A DNA stretch of 64,000 bases from Sinorhizobium arboris LMG 14919 (GCF_000427465.1 NZ_ATYB01000007.1:20371-84370); one strand, 5' to 3'; shown: positions 51,542 to 62,062, counted from the stretch's first letter. Made by a program: numbers and translations. The notes: generated by a model from the letters alone, not told the origin.

Positions 51542-53637
51542 CGAAGCAGCTCCAGGCTTTCTACCTACTCTTTTGCGTCGGGATAGCGTTCGTTGTCTGG
51601 ATGCTCGGGTACGGCCTGGGGCTTCAGCTCTTCTACAAGGATGGTCGGATCCTCGAAACGACGATCACGAGTAATCCCTTCGCTCCGATTCAACAGTTCT
51701 GGCATTACAAAACGAGCCCTGCCCTGCAGAAGGTCGCGCTTGGTTCGATGGTGCCGGCGCTGCTGGTGGCCGGCCTCGTCGCCTACCTCGGACTGAAACC
51801 GACGAGCAACCCATTGGGGGATGCCGCATTTCAGGACATGGCTTCGCTTCGGCGCGGTAAATGGTTCCGCAAACGGGGCCATATCTTCGGCCGGATCGGG
51901 CGGAACATACTCCGCACCAAGGACGATCGGCATCATCTGATCATAGGCCCGACGCGCTCCGGTAAAGGTGCAGGCTACGTGATCCCCAATGCGCTGATGC
52001 ATGAAGGCTCGATGATCGTTACCGATCTCAAGGGCGAAGTGTTCAAGGCGACGGCGGGTTATCGCCGGCAGAACGGCAGCCAGGTTTTCCTATTTGCGCC
52101 CGGCTCCGAAAAGACCAATACCTATAACCCGCTGGATTTTATCCGGCCGGAGCGCGGCAATCGCACGACCGACATTCAAAACATCGCCAGCATTCTTGTG
52201 CCCGAGAACACGGAATCGGAAAATTCCGTCTGGCAAGCGACCGCCCAACAGGTTCTTGCCGGCGTGATCAGCTACATCACGGAAAGCCCCTTCTACAAAG
52301 ACCGGCGCAACCTCGCCGAGGTCAATTCCTTTTTTAACAGCGGCGTCGATCTCCAGGCGCTCATGAAATACATCAAGGAGAAAGAGCCCTGTCTTTCTAA
52401 GTTCACCGTCGAGAGCTTCAATTCCTACATCGCCCTGTCGGAACGCGCCGCCGCGTCTGCTCTCTTGGACATTCAAAAGGCTATGCGGCCTTTCAAGAAC
52501 GAGCGGATTGTTGCCGCGACCAATGTCACGGACATGGATCTTCGGGCAATGAAGCGCCGGCCGATCTCGATCTACCTGGCCCCGAACATCACCGACATCA
52601 CCCTGCTGCGCCCTCTCCTCACCCTGTTCGTGCAGCAGGTAATGGATATCCTCACACTCGAGCACGATCCAAATTCCCTCCCCGTCTACTTCCTGCTCGA
52701 CGAGTTCCGGCAGTTGAAGCGGATGGACGAGATCATGACCAAGCTGCCCTATGTGGCTGGCTATAACATCAAGCTCGCCTTCATCATCCAGGATCTGAAG
52801 AACCTCGACGAGATCTACGGCGAAACGTCCCGGCATTCTCTGCTCGGCAATTGTGGCTATCAGCTCGTCCTCGGCGCCAACGATCAGGCCACAGCCGAGT
52901 ACGCATCCCGCGCGCTCGGAAAACGCACGATCCGCTACCAGTCGGAATCCCGCACGATCGAACTGATGGGCCTGCCTCGCCGCACGAAGGTAGAGCAGAT
53001 TCGCGAACGCGATCTGATGATGCCGCAGGAGGTCCGGCAAATGCCGGAAAGCAAGATGATCCTGCTCATCGAAGGACAACGGCCGATCTTTGGGGAAAAG
53101 CTTCGCTTCTTCCAAACACAGCCCTTCAAATCAGCCGAGGCGTTTTCTCAAGCCAACATTCCGCAAGTGCCGGAAGTCGATTATCTGTCACCGAAACCCG
53201 TTCCGGCGACAACTCCGGAATATGCCAAGGGCGGAGATCCCTCCGTCGCAATTCCCTCGCCGGCGCCAGCGAAGGAGGAGAAGCCTTTGACGGCCGCTGC
53301 GGCGGAGGCAGCTCCGGTCAAGGCAGAACCCGCGGCAGACGAGAAACCTGCAGCACCTGCCAAGCGTACCGTGAATAAAAAGGCGTTGCGCCCGAGGCCT
53401 AAGCCGACGGCCGCAAACACTGGTGGTGCGGAAGCATCTCCAAGTCTTGATGCAATGGAAGCCCGGATAAGGGCCATCGAGGAAGGCCTCAAACCAAAGG
53501 CCGCGCAGCTCAAGGAAGTGGTTGAGATGAAGGCTGAGAAGCTTGGTGGCAAGTCTCCGACCAAGCGCCGCAACATCATGGACATCTTCAGCGCGACGAT
53601 ACCTGATCCAGTCGACGTTGGAATGCCGGCCGAATAG
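51538..53637 (+). CDS. virD4: VirD4/TraG coupling protein
   Basis: A 699-residue protein with two N-terminal membrane segments (YLLFCVGIAFVVWMLGYGLG, MVPALLVAGLVAYLGLK), Walker A LIIGPTRSGKGAG near residue 137 and Walker B LPVYFLLDEFRQLKRMDE near 385. The last ~140 residues form a Pro/Ala/Lys-rich tail with a helical end (LDAMEARIRAIEEGLKPKAA). The coupling protein selects relaxase-DNA or effector substrates. Its presence next to virB favours a conjugation role. It is the last gene of the operon and overlaps virB11 by four bases. Confidence 0.95.
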   Translation: MTKQLQAFYLLFCVGIAFVVWMLGYGLGLQLFYKDGRILETTITSNPFAPIQQFWHYKTSPALQKVALGSMVPALLVAGLVAYLGLKPTSNPLGDAAFQDMASLRRGKWFRKRGHIFGRIGRNILRTKDDRHHLIIGPTRSGKGAGYVIPNALMHEGSMIVTDLKGEVFKATAGYRRQNGSQVFLFAPGSEKTNTYNPLDFIRPERGNRTTDIQNIASILVPENTESENSVWQATAQQVLAGVISYITESPFYKDRRNLAEVNSFFNSGVDLQALMKYIKEKEPCLSKFTVESFNSYIALSERAAASALLDIQKAMRPFKNERIVAATNVTDMDLRAMKRRPISIYLAPNITDITLLRPLLTLFVQQVMDILTLEHDPNSLPVYFLLDEFRQLKRMDEIMTKLPYVAGYNIKLAFIIQDLKNLDEIYGETSRHSLLGNCGYQLVLGANDQATAEYASRALGKRTIRYQSESRTIELMGLPRRTKVEQIRERDLMMPQEVRQMPESKMILLIEGQRPIFGEKLRFFQTQPFKSAEAFSQANIPQVPEVDYLSPKPVPATTPEYAKGGDPSVAIPSPAPAKEEKPLTAAAAEAAPVKAEPAADEKPAAPAKRTVNKKALRPRPKPTAANTGGAEASPSLDAMEARIRAIEEGLKPKAAQLKEVVEMKAEKLGGKSPTKRRNIMDIFSATIPDPVDVGMPAE

Positions 53638-54017
53638 CTATGAGGACCCGCTTCCGACCCTGTGCAGCCGTCTGATATGCAATGCGGCAAAGACCGCTTA
53701 GAGCCCATTGTGGACCACCAAGCCCGCCGGACTGAGGTCCCGAATGTCGGGGCAAAGTGGTCTTAGCTAAATGAAAGACCCTTTGCCTTGGCTACGGCTG
53801 CGAGGCGAATCGCCCCCAAGGCAAACTCCAAATTGAATTCGTGCTTGCCGCTGCGCTCCTCGTCCGAGCGCGCATGCTTCTCGGCTTCGCGAGGGCTCGC
53901 GCCGTCATGGGTACTGCGGAAAGTTCCGGCACAACCGAGTTTTCCCGATGGAGCAGATGGCCCCTTCGGCAGTTCATGATCAACGCCGTGCAAAATGCTG
54001 CGTGAGGCAAGGGCCAC
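53638..54017. other. Intergenic region between virD4 and lpd (convergent)
   Basis: About 380 bases. The minus-strand frame 53763-54017 is open but has no recognisable content, and its possible product overlaps nothing known. A short GGTCTT/AAGACC dyad near 53759-53780 could be a weak terminator. It marks the junction between the conjugation region and the second catabolic island. Confidence 0.3.
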
Positions 54018-55457
54018 TCAGGCGTTCAGCATCCGGCCGTAAGCGTCGAGCACGCTCTCTTTCATCATCTCCGAGAGCGTCGGATGCGGGAAGACGGTGT
54101 GCATCAGCTCTTCTTCGGTCGTCTCCAGGTTCATGGCGACGACGAAGCCCTGGATGAGCTCGGTCACCTCCGCGCCGACCATGTGGGCGCCCAGCAGTTC
54201 GCCCGTCTTCTTGTCGAAGATGGTCTTGATCAAGCCCTGGTCCTCGCCGAGCGCGATCGCCTTGCCGTTGGCGCCGAAGCTGTAGCGGCCGACGCGGATG
54301 TCGCGGCCGAGCTCCTTGGCCCTCGCCTCGGTGAGGCCGACGGAGGCGACCTGCGGGTCGCAATAGGTGCAGCCGGGGATCTTGCCCTTGTCGAGCGCAT
54401 GGACGCCGGGAACGCCGGCGATCTTCTCGACGCAGATGACACCCTCGTGCTCGGCCTTGTGCGCCAGCATCGGCGGGCCGGCAACGTCGCCGATCGCGTA
54501 GATGCCGGCGACGTTGGTCCCGCCGTAGCCGTCGGTGACGATGCAGCCGCGGTCGGTCTTGACGCCAAGCGCCTCGAGGCCGAGGTTCTCGATATTGCCC
54601 TGGACGCCGATGGCGGAGATCAGGCGGTCCGCCTTGATCTGCGTGACCTTGCCGTCCTTGGTTTCGACATGGGCCGTGACGTCGTTCGCACCCTTCTCGA
54701 CCTTCGTCACCTTGGCGTCGGTGAAGATCTTCAGCCCGCGCTTCTCGAGCTGCTTGCGGGCGAAGGCCGAGATCTCCGTGTCCTCGACCGGCATGATCTG
54801 CGGTAGGAGTTCGACGACGGTGACGTCGACGCCCATCGACCGGTAGAAGCTGGCGAATTCGATGCCGATCGCGCCGGAGCCCATGACGAGCATGGTTTTC
54901 GGCATTTCCTCGGGCTTCATCGCCTCGAAATAGGTCCAGATCAGCTTGCCGTCCGCCTCGATGCCTGGGAGCGCCCGCGGCCGCGCACCGGTCGCGAGGA
55001 TGATGTGCTTGGCGGTATAGGTACCCTCGCCCTTGACGCCCTTCGGAACCGGATTCTGAGGCTGGACGGCCGGCTTCGACGGCGCGCCGACGACGATCTC
55101 GCCGGGCTTGGTGAGCTTCGCCTCGCCCCAGATCACGTCGACCTTGTTCTTCTTCATGAGGAAGCCGACACCACCGTTCAGCCGTGCCGAGATGGCACGG
55201 GAGCGGGCGACGACCTCCTTGACGTTGGCGGTCATCTTCCCTTCGAACGTCAGGCCGTAACTCTTGGCATGGTTGGCATGGTCGAGGATTTCGGCGGAGC
55301 GCAAGAGCGCCTTGGTCGGGATGCAGCCCCAGTTGAGGCAGATGCCTCCCAAGTGCTCGCGCTCGACGATCGCCGTCTTCAAGCCCAGCTGCGCCGAGCG
55401 GATGGCGGTGACATAGCCGCCCGGGCCCGAACCGATAACGATGACGTCGTAAGACAT
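54018..55457 (-). CDS. lpd: Dihydrolipoyl dehydrogenase (E3)
   Basis: A 479-residue flavoprotein. It has the FAD motif IVIGSGPGGYVTAIRSAQLG, the redox disulfide GGICLNWGCIPTKALL, the NAD motif LVMGSGAIGIEFASFYRSMG and the second FAD motif YAIGDVAGPPMLAHKAEHEG. The C-terminal dimer domain includes HPTLSEMM with the catalytic His. It reoxidises the lipoyl arm of the E2 encoded upstream. ATG 55457 has AAGGAATGCTC upstream. A hairpin terminator (55472-55522) separates it from E2. Confidence 0.95.
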   Translation of the reverse strand: MSYDVIVIGSGPGGYVTAIRSAQLGLKTAIVEREHLGGICLNWGCIPTKALLRSAEILDHANHAKSYGLTFEGKMTANVKEVVARSRAISARLNGGVGFLMKKNKVDVIWGEAKLTKPGEIVVGAPSKPAVQPQNPVPKGVKGEGTYTAKHIILATGARPRALPGIEADGKLIWTYFEAMKPEEMPKTMLVMGSGAIGIEFASFYRSMGVDVTVVELLPQIMPVEDTEISAFARKQLEKRGLKIFTDAKVTKVEKGANDVTAHVETKDGKVTQIKADRLISAIGVQGNIENLGLEALGVKTDRGCIVTDGYGGTNVAGIYAIGDVAGPPMLAHKAEHEGVICVEKIAGVPGVHALDKGKIPGCTYCDPQVASVGLTEARAKELGRDIRVGRYSFGANGKAIALGEDQGLIKTIFDKKTGELLGAHMVGAEVTELIQGFVVAMNLETTEEELMHTVFPHPTLSEMMKESVLDAYGRMLNA

Positions 55458-55471
55458 GAGCATTCCTTAAA

Positions 55472-55522
55472 AAAAGTCGGGGGACCCGCCTCGGCTCGAC
55501 TGCGCCGCGACAGCGGTCCCCC
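55472..55522 (-). terminator. Hairpin with T run between E2 and E3
   Basis: On the minus strand GGGGGACC and GGTCCCCC (55515-55522 with 55479-55486) form an eight-base stem with a 28-base GC-rich loop. It is followed by GACTTTTTTT just before the lpd ribosome binding site. It may act as a partial terminator that lowers lpd output or uncouples it. Confidence 0.6.
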
Positions 55523-55537
55523 ATAGTTGGGAGGAGA

Positions 55538-56824
55538 CTAGACCAACATGCTCAATGGATTCTCGATGAGCGCACGGAACTTCGCGAGAAGCTCTGCGCC
55601 CAGCGCACCATCCACGGCACGATGGTCCGTGGACAGCGTCACGCTCATGACCGTCGCAACGCCCAACTCCCCTTCTGCGGTTACCACCGGCCGCTTCTCT
55701 CCGGCGCCGACCGCCAGGATCGTGGAATGGGGGGGATTGATGATCGCGGCGAATTCCTTCACGCCGAACATTCCGAGGTTCGACACCGCTCCCGTACCGC
55801 CCTGGTATTCGTTCGGCTTCAGCTTTCCTGCCTTGGCGCGCACGGCGAGATCCTTCATCTCGTTCGAGATCGTCGATAGGCTCTTTTGCTCCGCCCGGCG
55901 GATGATCGGGGTGATGAGTCCACCCGGGACGGAGACCGCGACGCCGACATCCGAATGGCTGTGGCGTACCAGATGTTCATCCGTCCAGGACACGTTCGCA
56001 TCCGGAACGCCCACCAGGGCCAGTGCATAGGCCTTGATGACGAGGTCGTTCACCGAAAGCTTGTAGACGGGCACGCTCTCGTCCAGCGGTGCCGCGGCGT
56101 TAAGCTCGGCGCGCAATTTCAGGAGCGCATCGAGACGGCAGTCTGCCGAAAGGTAGAAGTGCGGAACAGTGCTCTTGGCCTCGATGAGCCGCCGGGCGAT
56201 CGTCCGACGCATGGAGGTGTGCGCCTGAAGCTCATAGGACCCATCGGGAAAATGCCGAAGCACGTTCTCGCCTACGAGGTTGTCCGTCGCCTCCGATTGG
56301 GCCGCTGTCCGGGTGGGCTCCGCCTGTACCCCGGCATCGGCAACACTGTTCGCCAGCACATCGGCACTGACAACGCGGCCATGCGGGCCGCTGCCGTTCA
56401 ATGTGGCAAGATCCAGTCCCCGTTCCCTCGCGAGGCGCCTTGCGAGCGGCGTCGCGCGGGGTGCGCTTCCCGCTTGCCGTTCAACAGCAACGTCTGCGGC
56501 CGGCGCCTTTCCTTCGGACACCACCGGCGGGCTTTGGACGACGGCCGATGCCGCAGGAGGGACGGCCGTGTCGTTAACGGCCTCTCCCTCGGCATAGATC
56601 CAGGCGACGGCGGAGCCGACCGGGATATCCACGCCTTCCTTGCCGGTCACGTTACGCAGGATCCCGCTTGCCGGCGCGTCAATTTCCATAGCCGCCTTGT
56701 CGGTCTCGATCTCGAAAAGGACGTCGCCCTCGTTCACGGCATCCCCCTCGCCGAAGAACCACTTCGAGATCTTGCCCGTGGCCATGTCCATGTCGACCTT
56801 CGGCAAAATGACTTCGGTCGCCAT
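55538..56824 (-). CDS. Dihydrolipoamide acyltransferase (E2)
   Basis: A 428-residue protein. The N-terminal lipoyl domain carries the lipoylated Lys in FEIETDKAAMEIDAPASGIL (about residue 43). An Ala/Pro linker and a peripheral-subunit binding domain (ATPLARRLARERGLDLATLN) follow. The C-terminal catalytic domain ends with VTLSTDHRAVDGALGAELLA, with the catalytic DHRxxDG. Substrate class (acetoin, pyruvate, branched or other 2-oxoacid) cannot be fixed. It lies directly after E1 beta. Confidence 0.92.
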   Translation of the reverse strand: MATEVILPKVDMDMATGKISKWFFGEGDAVNEGDVLFEIETDKAAMEIDAPASGILRNVTGKEGVDIPVGSAVAWIYAEGEAVNDTAVPPAASAVVQSPPVVSEGKAPAADVAVERQAGSAPRATPLARRLARERGLDLATLNGSGPHGRVVSADVLANSVADAGVQAEPTRTAAQSEATDNLVGENVLRHFPDGSYELQAHTSMRRTIARRLIEAKSTVPHFYLSADCRLDALLKLRAELNAAAPLDESVPVYKLSVNDLVIKAYALALVGVPDANVSWTDEHLVRHSHSDVGVAVSVPGGLITPIIRRAEQKSLSTISNEMKDLAVRAKAGKLKPNEYQGGTGAVSNLGMFGVKEFAAIINPPHSTILAVGAGEKRPVVTAEGELGVATVMSVTLSTDHRAVDGALGAELLAKFRALIENPLSMLV

Positions 56825-56826
56825 AT

Positions 56827-57825
56827 CTATCGCACTCCCCTGACAAGGCCACGGGCCGCATCGACTATCTCCGGCACCTGCGGGACGGCAGCCTTTTCCA
56901 GCTCGGGATTGTAGGGAATCGGCGTCTCGGACCCGCCGAGGCGCAGTATGGGAGCATCGAGGTAGTCGAACGCCTCGCTCTCGGCAATCATCGCACTGAT
57001 CTCAGCGCCGACACCAAGCGTTTTCACGCCCTCATAGACGCAGATCAGCCGGGAGGTCTTCTTGACGCTGGCGATTACCGTTTGCCGATCGATCGGGCGG
57101 ATCGAGCGAAGATCGATCACTTCCGCGCTCACGCCCTCGCCGGCAAGCACTTCCGCAGCCTCCAGGGCCTTGTGGACCATGATCGAGGTTGCGACGATCG
57201 AAACATCGTGCCCTTCCCTGCGGACCTCCGCCTTGTTGAGCGGCACCGTATAATGTCCCTCCGGAACTGGCCCCTTCATCTTGTAGAGCAGCTTGTGCTC
57301 GAAGATCATCACGGGATCCGGATCCGCCACGGCAGCAAGGAGCATTCCTTTCACGTCATGCGGCGTCGCCGGCTGAATGACCTTCAGCCCCGGCACGTGG
57401 CCGAGCCATGCTTCCAGGCTCTGGCTGTGCTGTGCGGCAGCCCCGGTTCCGGAGCCGGCGGGGAAACGCATAACGAGTGGAACGGACACCGCACCGCCAA
57501 GCATGTAGCGCATCTTGGCAGCCTGGTTGACTATCTGCTCCATTGCGAGCGCGGCGAAATCGGAAAACTGGAACTCGAAGATCGGTCGCAAGCCGGTGAC
57601 CGCTGCGCCGACGGCGACACCTGCGCCGCCAAGCTCGGAAATGGGGGTATCCATAACGCGGTCGGGACCGAAGCGGTCAATCAGATCGCCCGTCACCTGA
57701 AAGGCGCCGCCATAGACGCCGATGTCCTCGCCCATGAGGATTACGCGCTCATCCGCTTCCATGGCGATCGCCATGGCTTCCTGGATGGCTTGGGAGTAGC
57801 TGATTTCTCTGACTGGCGCGTTCAT
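56827..57825 (-). CDS. 2-oxoacid/acetoin-type dehydrogenase E1 beta
   Basis: A 332-residue protein starting [20 protein letters not shown], with [20 protein letters not shown], then [20 protein letters not shown] and [20 protein letters not shown]. This is the Transket_pyr plus C-terminal domain set of E1 beta (PdhB/AcoB type). It pairs with the next gene upstream; ATG 57825 follows the E1 alpha stop by one base. Confidence 0.93.
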   Translation of the reverse strand: MNAPVREISYSQAIQEAMAIAMEADERVILMGEDIGVYGGAFQVTGDLIDRFGPDRVMDTPISELGGAGVAVGAAVTGLRPIFEFQFSDFAALAMEQIVNQAAKMRYMLGGAVSVPLVMRFPAGSGTGAAAQHSQSLEAWLGHVPGLKVIQPATPHDVKGMLLAAVADPDPVMIFEHKLLYKMKGPVPEGHYTVPLNKAEVRREGHDVSIVATSIMVHKALEAAEVLAGEGVSAEVIDLRSIRPIDRQTVIASVKKTSRLICVYEGVKTLGVGAEISAMIAESEAFDYLDAPILRLGGSETPIPYNPELEKAAVPQVPEIVDAARGLVRGVR

Positions 57826-57826
57826 G

Positions 57827-58858
57827 TCATGCCTCGAGCGTATAGACGTTGTCAGCGAGATCATCGATAGACGGCATCGGGCTCACCTTCGCGAATTCGA
57901 TGCCAACGTCGATTTCCTGCTGCACACTGTCGCGGATCGCCTGTAGCTCGTCCGACGTCGCGATGCCGAACTCGATCAACTGGGCTTCGTAGCGTTTGAT
58001 CGGATCCCGGTTGGTCATCCAGTCGTCGATCTCGTCCTTCGTGCGGTAGCGATTGCGGTCGCTCTTGGAATGTCCGCGATACCGATAGGTCTTGCACTCG
58101 ATGAGCGTCGGTCCGTCGCCGCGGCGGGCCCGTTCAACCGCCTCATGCGAGGCTTCCGCGACGTCCGACAGTACGTTGCCGTCGACGATCACACCCGGCA
58201 TGGAGTAGGCGGCCGCGCGATCGGCGACGTTGGCGACCGCAGTCGAGCGTTCGGTTGAAGTCGACATGCCGTAGCCATTGTTTTCGCACACAAAAATGAC
58301 CGGCAGCTTCCAAATCGCCGCCATGTTCAGCGCCTCATGGAAGGCACCCTCGTTGTTCGCGCCGTCACCGAAAAAGCAGACGACAACCTTGCCGGTGCGG
58401 AGCCGTTTTGCAGTGAGAGCCGCCCCGACAGCGATTGGAAGCCCGCCCCCGACGATCCCGTTCGCGCCAAGGTTCCCGGTCGATACATCAGCAATGTGCA
58501 TCGACCCGCCGCGGCCCGCACAATAACCGGTAGTCTTGCCAAAGAACTCTGCGAACATCCGCTTCACTTCGGCGCCCTTGGCGATGCAGTGGCCGTGCCC
58601 GCGATGGGTGGAGGTTATCTGGTCCTCGTTGACAAGAGGCAGGCAGATCCCCATCGCGCTCGCTTCCTGGCCGATGGAAAGGTGCATCGTCCCGTGAATG
58701 AGTCCGCGCATGTAGCACTCTTCGGCACCTTCCTCGAACCGGCGAATGAGGTGCATCTTTCGGAGCGCATCGAGGAGCTGCTCGCGTTCGTATTGGCGGT
58801 AGATGAAGGGCAGATTGCTGGTCTCTTCTACTTGCATTGCTCGGGCGCGTCCCGACAT
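57827..58858 (-). CDS. 2-oxoacid/acetoin-type dehydrogenase E1 alpha (TPP-dependent)
   Basis: A 343-residue protein with the thiamine-diphosphate motif [20 protein letters not shown] ending in ENNGYG, then [20 protein letters not shown] with the loop that binds the cofactor. It is about the size of AcoA/PdhA. ATG 58858 has AGGAGG eight bases upstream; MQVEETSN (58837) is an alternative. Together with E1 beta, E2 and E3 it forms a complete complex. Confidence 0.93.
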   Translation of the reverse strand: MSGRARAMQVEETSNLPFIYRQYEREQLLDALRKMHLIRRFEEGAEECYMRGLIHGTMHLSIGQEASAMGICLPLVNEDQITSTHRGHGHCIAKGAEVKRMFAEFFGKTTGYCAGRGGSMHIADVSTGNLGANGIVGGGLPIAVGAALTAKRLRTGKVVVCFFGDGANNEGAFHEALNMAAIWKLPVIFVCENNGYGMSTSTERSTAVANVADRAAAYSMPGVIVDGNVLSDVAEASHEAVERARRGDGPTLIECKTYRYRGHSKSDRNRYRTKDEIDDWMTNRDPIKRYEAQLIEFGIATSDELQAIRDSVQQEIDVGIEFAKVSPMPSIDDLADNVYTLEA

Positions 58859-58860
58859 GA

Positions 58861-60186
58861 TCAAGCCTCCTCTCCGTAAACGAGCGCATCCTGCCGCGCG
58901 CGGAGTTCCGCAATGCGCGAGCCGGGCGCAACCGACGCGTTCTGATAGGTAATGAGCTCTCCTTTACGGATCGGCTGCGTGACGGTACCGCCCTGAAGGA
59001 GGCCACACGGGATTGCCGAGGAGGACCGAGCCTCCGGCGCCGTCATGATCCAGGCTCGATACGAGTACTCACCGATAGCATCAAGCGTTTCGCCGGGCGC
59101 AAGGTCCTTCTTAGCGACCGCACAGACCTCTGCGACCGGGGTCGAGAGCGGCACCATGTCCGGCTTGCCGTAAAGCACGACACGCGCACAGGTGAGCGGG
59201 ACCTCGAGCGAGGTGAGGTGATAGGGGCGATGGAAGGTGAAGTAGGGCCCCTTGCCCATCTTGAGGTCTTCCATGCGCTCGGAAATACGCGGATGCGACA
59301 TGTCGGCAACAACGAACACGCCCGGCGCCACGCCCTTGCCGATCGAATAATCGACCACACCGGCCTTCGAGAGGACCCCACCGTCCTTCTCCGGGATCAG
59401 GACCGAGGAAAGCTTGTCCAGTGTGGCCGCTGGGCCGTGCATGCCCGGCTTGTCAGGGACTAGTCCGGTGGCATTTGCGATCGCGGCCATTTCAACCATT
59501 GTCTTGGAACCGTCGACGAACTCCACGAGCATGCGGACATTCATGTTCCGGCGCGCGGCCTCCTCGGCATAGTCGTCTGGAACAGCATCGACGTTCAGCG
59601 GATTGTTCTTGCCCTTCCCGGCCGCAACGATCGGATGTCCCATGGCCGACACGAACTCGATGAGCTCAATGCATGAAGACGGCTCGTCACCCGCCCCGAG
59701 CGAATAGGTCACGCCAAGACGCTCGGCTTCGCTCTTGAGATAGGCGCCGATCGTTACATCGGCTTCAACATTCATCATCACTAGGTGCTTGCCGTGCTCC
59801 ATGGCGGCAAGACCGATCTCGGCGCCGACTGCGGGCACGCCGGTGGCATCGATGACCACGTCGATGAGGCCACTGTTGAGAATATTGGCCGAATCTGCGG
59901 TGATCGCGACCTTTCCGCTTTCAATGGCGGCGTTCAGGTCCATCGAATTGGCTGCGTCGCGATGATGACCGTCGGCTTGGTAGGCAATGTCCACTGCAGC
60001 GCGCGCGCGGGCTACGTTCAGATCGCAAATCGCGCCGATTTCGATCCCTGGCATGTGGGCGACACGGGTCACGATGTCAGTGCCCATTTCTCCACTGCCT
60101 ACAAGGCCTATACGGATGGGCCTTCCTTCCTCCTCGCGTCGCACGAGATCACGCGCAAGCCCTGTTGGCGCAACATTGATGGGCAT
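58861..60186 (-). CDS. COG4091-type dehydrogenase with C-terminal SAF domain
   Basis: A 441-residue protein. The NAD(P)-binding domain has [20 protein letters not shown], and the conserved middle [20 protein letters not shown] and [16 protein letters not shown]. The last ~90 residues (from [20 protein letters not shown]) are an SAF-type domain. COG4091 proteins are loosely called homoserine dehydrogenase-like; their substrates are mostly unknown but several lie in sugar or polyol loci. It is the first gene of the leftward operon (GGGAGGAGTG before ATG 60186). It probably makes or prepares the substrate of the dehydrogenase complex. Confidence 0.85.
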   Translation of the reverse strand: MPINVAPTGLARDLVRREEEGRPIRIGLVGSGEMGTDIVTRVAHMPGIEIGAICDLNVARARAAVDIAYQADGHHRDAANSMDLNAAIESGKVAITADSANILNSGLIDVVIDATGVPAVGAEIGLAAMEHGKHLVMMNVEADVTIGAYLKSEAERLGVTYSLGAGDEPSSCIELIEFVSAMGHPIVAAGKGKNNPLNVDAVPDDYAEEAARRNMNVRMLVEFVDGSKTMVEMAAIANATGLVPDKPGMHGPAATLDKLSSVLIPEKDGGVLSKAGVVDYSIGKGVAPGVFVVADMSHPRISERMEDLKMGKGPYFTFHRPYHLTSLEVPLTCARVVLYGKPDMVPLSTPVAEVCAVAKKDLAPGETLDAIGEYSYRAWIMTAPEARSSSAIPCGLLQGGTVTQPIRKGELITYQNASVAPGSRIAELRARQDALVYGEEA

Positions 60187-60652
60187 TTCACTCCTCCCGA
60201 TATCCACTGTCAGCAATGTAGGTAATGTACATTTGTACTTCCGTCAACATGTTTGTTCGCGATTGACGGTTCATTATGACAGCGCTTGGGGGGCGCCTCC
60301 GTTGACAAAGACGGGTATTTCAAGGAGTTAGACTTTGAACTCGGGAACTCTCAGCTCCTCCTTTTCGCAGAAGGCAGCAGCGTTGAGCAGACAGGCTCCC
60401 ACGACGTCGGCGGCCAAGCTACAGGCGTTTCACAGGCCTTGGTATCGTTGAGCATTCGTCAAGCTTCGCTTGGAAATGGGAATGCTGTGATCGCCCATCG
60501 CGAGGCGAGCATATGCTAAACGCCGGAACGCCAATACAAGACGCCCTCAGGACAGCAAAGAGAACAAATAATCCAGACTTATAAACAATGTTCGTTTGAG
60601 TGGTGTCGCCGAAGGGCTACGCCAAACGCATGCTGCGCTTCCTCGGAGACCT
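60187..60652. other. Promoter region of the dehydrogenase operon
   Basis: About 465 bases without a gene. On the minus strand TTGACG (near 60243) and the dyad GTACA-AA-TGTAC follow, a candidate promoter and operator for the dehydrogenase operon. GAACAAA-like motifs appear at 60252-60258 (inverted) and 60562-60568. The short frame at 60286-60519 has no support. Confidence 0.4.
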
Positions 60653-61636
60653 CTATGTGTCCGTCTGCTCAGCCACCGCCGACAGCAACGCCTTTGCCGT
60701 TTGCTCATCGGTTACGAACGTGGTCGGCTTTATGGTGGTGAGTGAGGCGAGCAGCGCGTGCAGTTTTTCCGGACCGCCCGAGATCAGCACACGCTCCGGC
60801 GTGCGACGCAGGCGGTCCAAATCCACCGAGATCACGCGGGAATTAACCTCGTGATCGATCAGGTTGCCCTGCTTGTCGATGAAGTTGTAAAGGACGTCGC
60901 CGACTGCGCCCGCATCGATGAGGGAGCGGCGGTCAGCCTCGCTCAGATAGCCCGTGCGATAGCTTGTTGTGAGGGCCGAAATCCCTCCGACGGACAATAA
61001 GGCGACGTCGAGTTTGTCCGCCATCTCGAAGATGGCCGCAAGCCCACACCTCTCGAGGAGGGCATGCTTGGTTTCCGGACTGTCGACCACAGCCGGCGCG
61101 GGAACCAAGAATCCCTCCCCCATAAATAGTTCCGCGAACTGCCAGGCAAATTCGGCTGGGTTGAAACGCCGCGCCGCAGAAATGCCCCCCAACAAGGAGA
61201 CGACGCGGAAGTCTTCAAGAGTAGCCCCAGCAATGAAGGGCAGCGTATTGTAAAGGGTTCGCCCCCAGCCCACGCCGACCATCATCCCGGATTTCATCAT
61301 CCCGGATATGAGCGTTCCGGCGGCGGCGGCGATAACTTTCGTAGGGTCTCCATCAGGGTCACTGAATGGCGCGACGATTGCCCGCGCTACCCCGAAAGCG
61401 ATCTCGAGCTCCCTTTCGAGCGCCACCATGTCTGACAGCGGCGACGAAATGGAAACGCGCACCTCATTACGACGCCGCGCCTCCGCCAAGAGTCGCACGA
61501 CCATCACGCGATTAATTCCAAGCTGTTTGGCAATATCGTTCTGCGTATAGTTCTCCACGTGATACAGCCACACGACGCGAGCTCGCAGTCTCTCGGACTC
61601 GCTCTGGGCCATCACAACTGGAGACGTGATCTGCAT
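60653..61636 (-). CDS. SorC/DeoR-family sugar-sensing regulator
   Basis: A 327-residue protein with an N-terminal HTH (YTQNDIAKQLGINRVMVVRL, about residues 27-46). The SorC sugar-binding domain includes MMVGVGWGRTLYNTLPF, LLGGISAARRFNPAEFA and TPERVLISGGPEKLHALLAS. ATG 61636 has GAGGAACGC upstream; a longer reading from 61855 is not supported. SorC regulators usually respond to phosphorylated sugars or polyols. It is placed between the dehydrogenase operon and the divergent importer and probably controls both. Confidence 0.9.
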   Translation of the reverse strand: MQITSPVVMAQSESERLRARVVWLYHVENYTQNDIAKQLGINRVMVVRLLAEARRRNEVRVSISSPLSDMVALERELEIAFGVARAIVAPFSDPDGDPTKVIAAAAGTLISGMMKSGMMVGVGWGRTLYNTLPFIAGATLEDFRVVSLLGGISAARRFNPAEFAWQFAELFMGEGFLVPAPAVVDSPETKHALLERCGLAAIFEMADKLDVALLSVGGISALTTSYRTGYLSEADRRSLIDAGAVGDVLYNFIDKQGNLIDHEVNSRVISVDLDRLRRTPERVLISGGPEKLHALLASLTTIKPTTFVTDEQTAKALLSAVAEQTDT

Positions 61637-62062
61637 TTTGCGTTCCTCATTGGTTCTACAGGCGTAGCGGTCGATAGCACACCGCCGCGACGATTTCACC
61701 TCCTCGTGCTGGGCGAACACGAGCGGCAGTGGCTCAAGGGACAGTGCCCGTCCCGCCAAAGTCGGGGACACACTATCGTCTGCCGCTGTCCCATTCGCCT
61801 GCCATTTGTCGTCCCAACAGAACAAATATTCGCACATATTGCCGGCCGTTACCATTCATGTTCATGGTTAGCCGACCAAAACCCCTGAAAAAAGGGTTGA
61901 CATCGGGCGCGTCGTGAACACATTGTATTTCTGGTTGGCAATTGTTCTATCGCTCGTGAGGCGAAGATCGCCGCCGCAATGGCGCGGGATGGAGGCCACG
62001 CCAAAACAGTCTTGCCTCCATGGGCATTCAACTGGTTAGCTAATATTCGGGAGGAACAGCTT
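61637..62062. other. Divergent promoter region (SorC regulator / ABC importer)
   Basis: About 425 bases without a gene. It holds GAACAAA at 61821-61827 and TTGTTC at 61942-61947, similar to motifs in the other promoter region of the locus. TTGACATCGGGCG near 61898 is a possible -35 for the importer operon, but the -10 is poor. Confidence 0.35.

Noticed and set aside
53980..55524. 514-residue minus-strand frame overlapping lpd
   Set aside because: Alternative frame of lpd itself; Arg-rich with no domain, while the 54018-55457 frame has every E3 motif.
60286..60519. 77-residue frame between the COG4091 and SorC genes
   Set aside because: Poor start context and no recognisable pattern; the region looks like a promoter.
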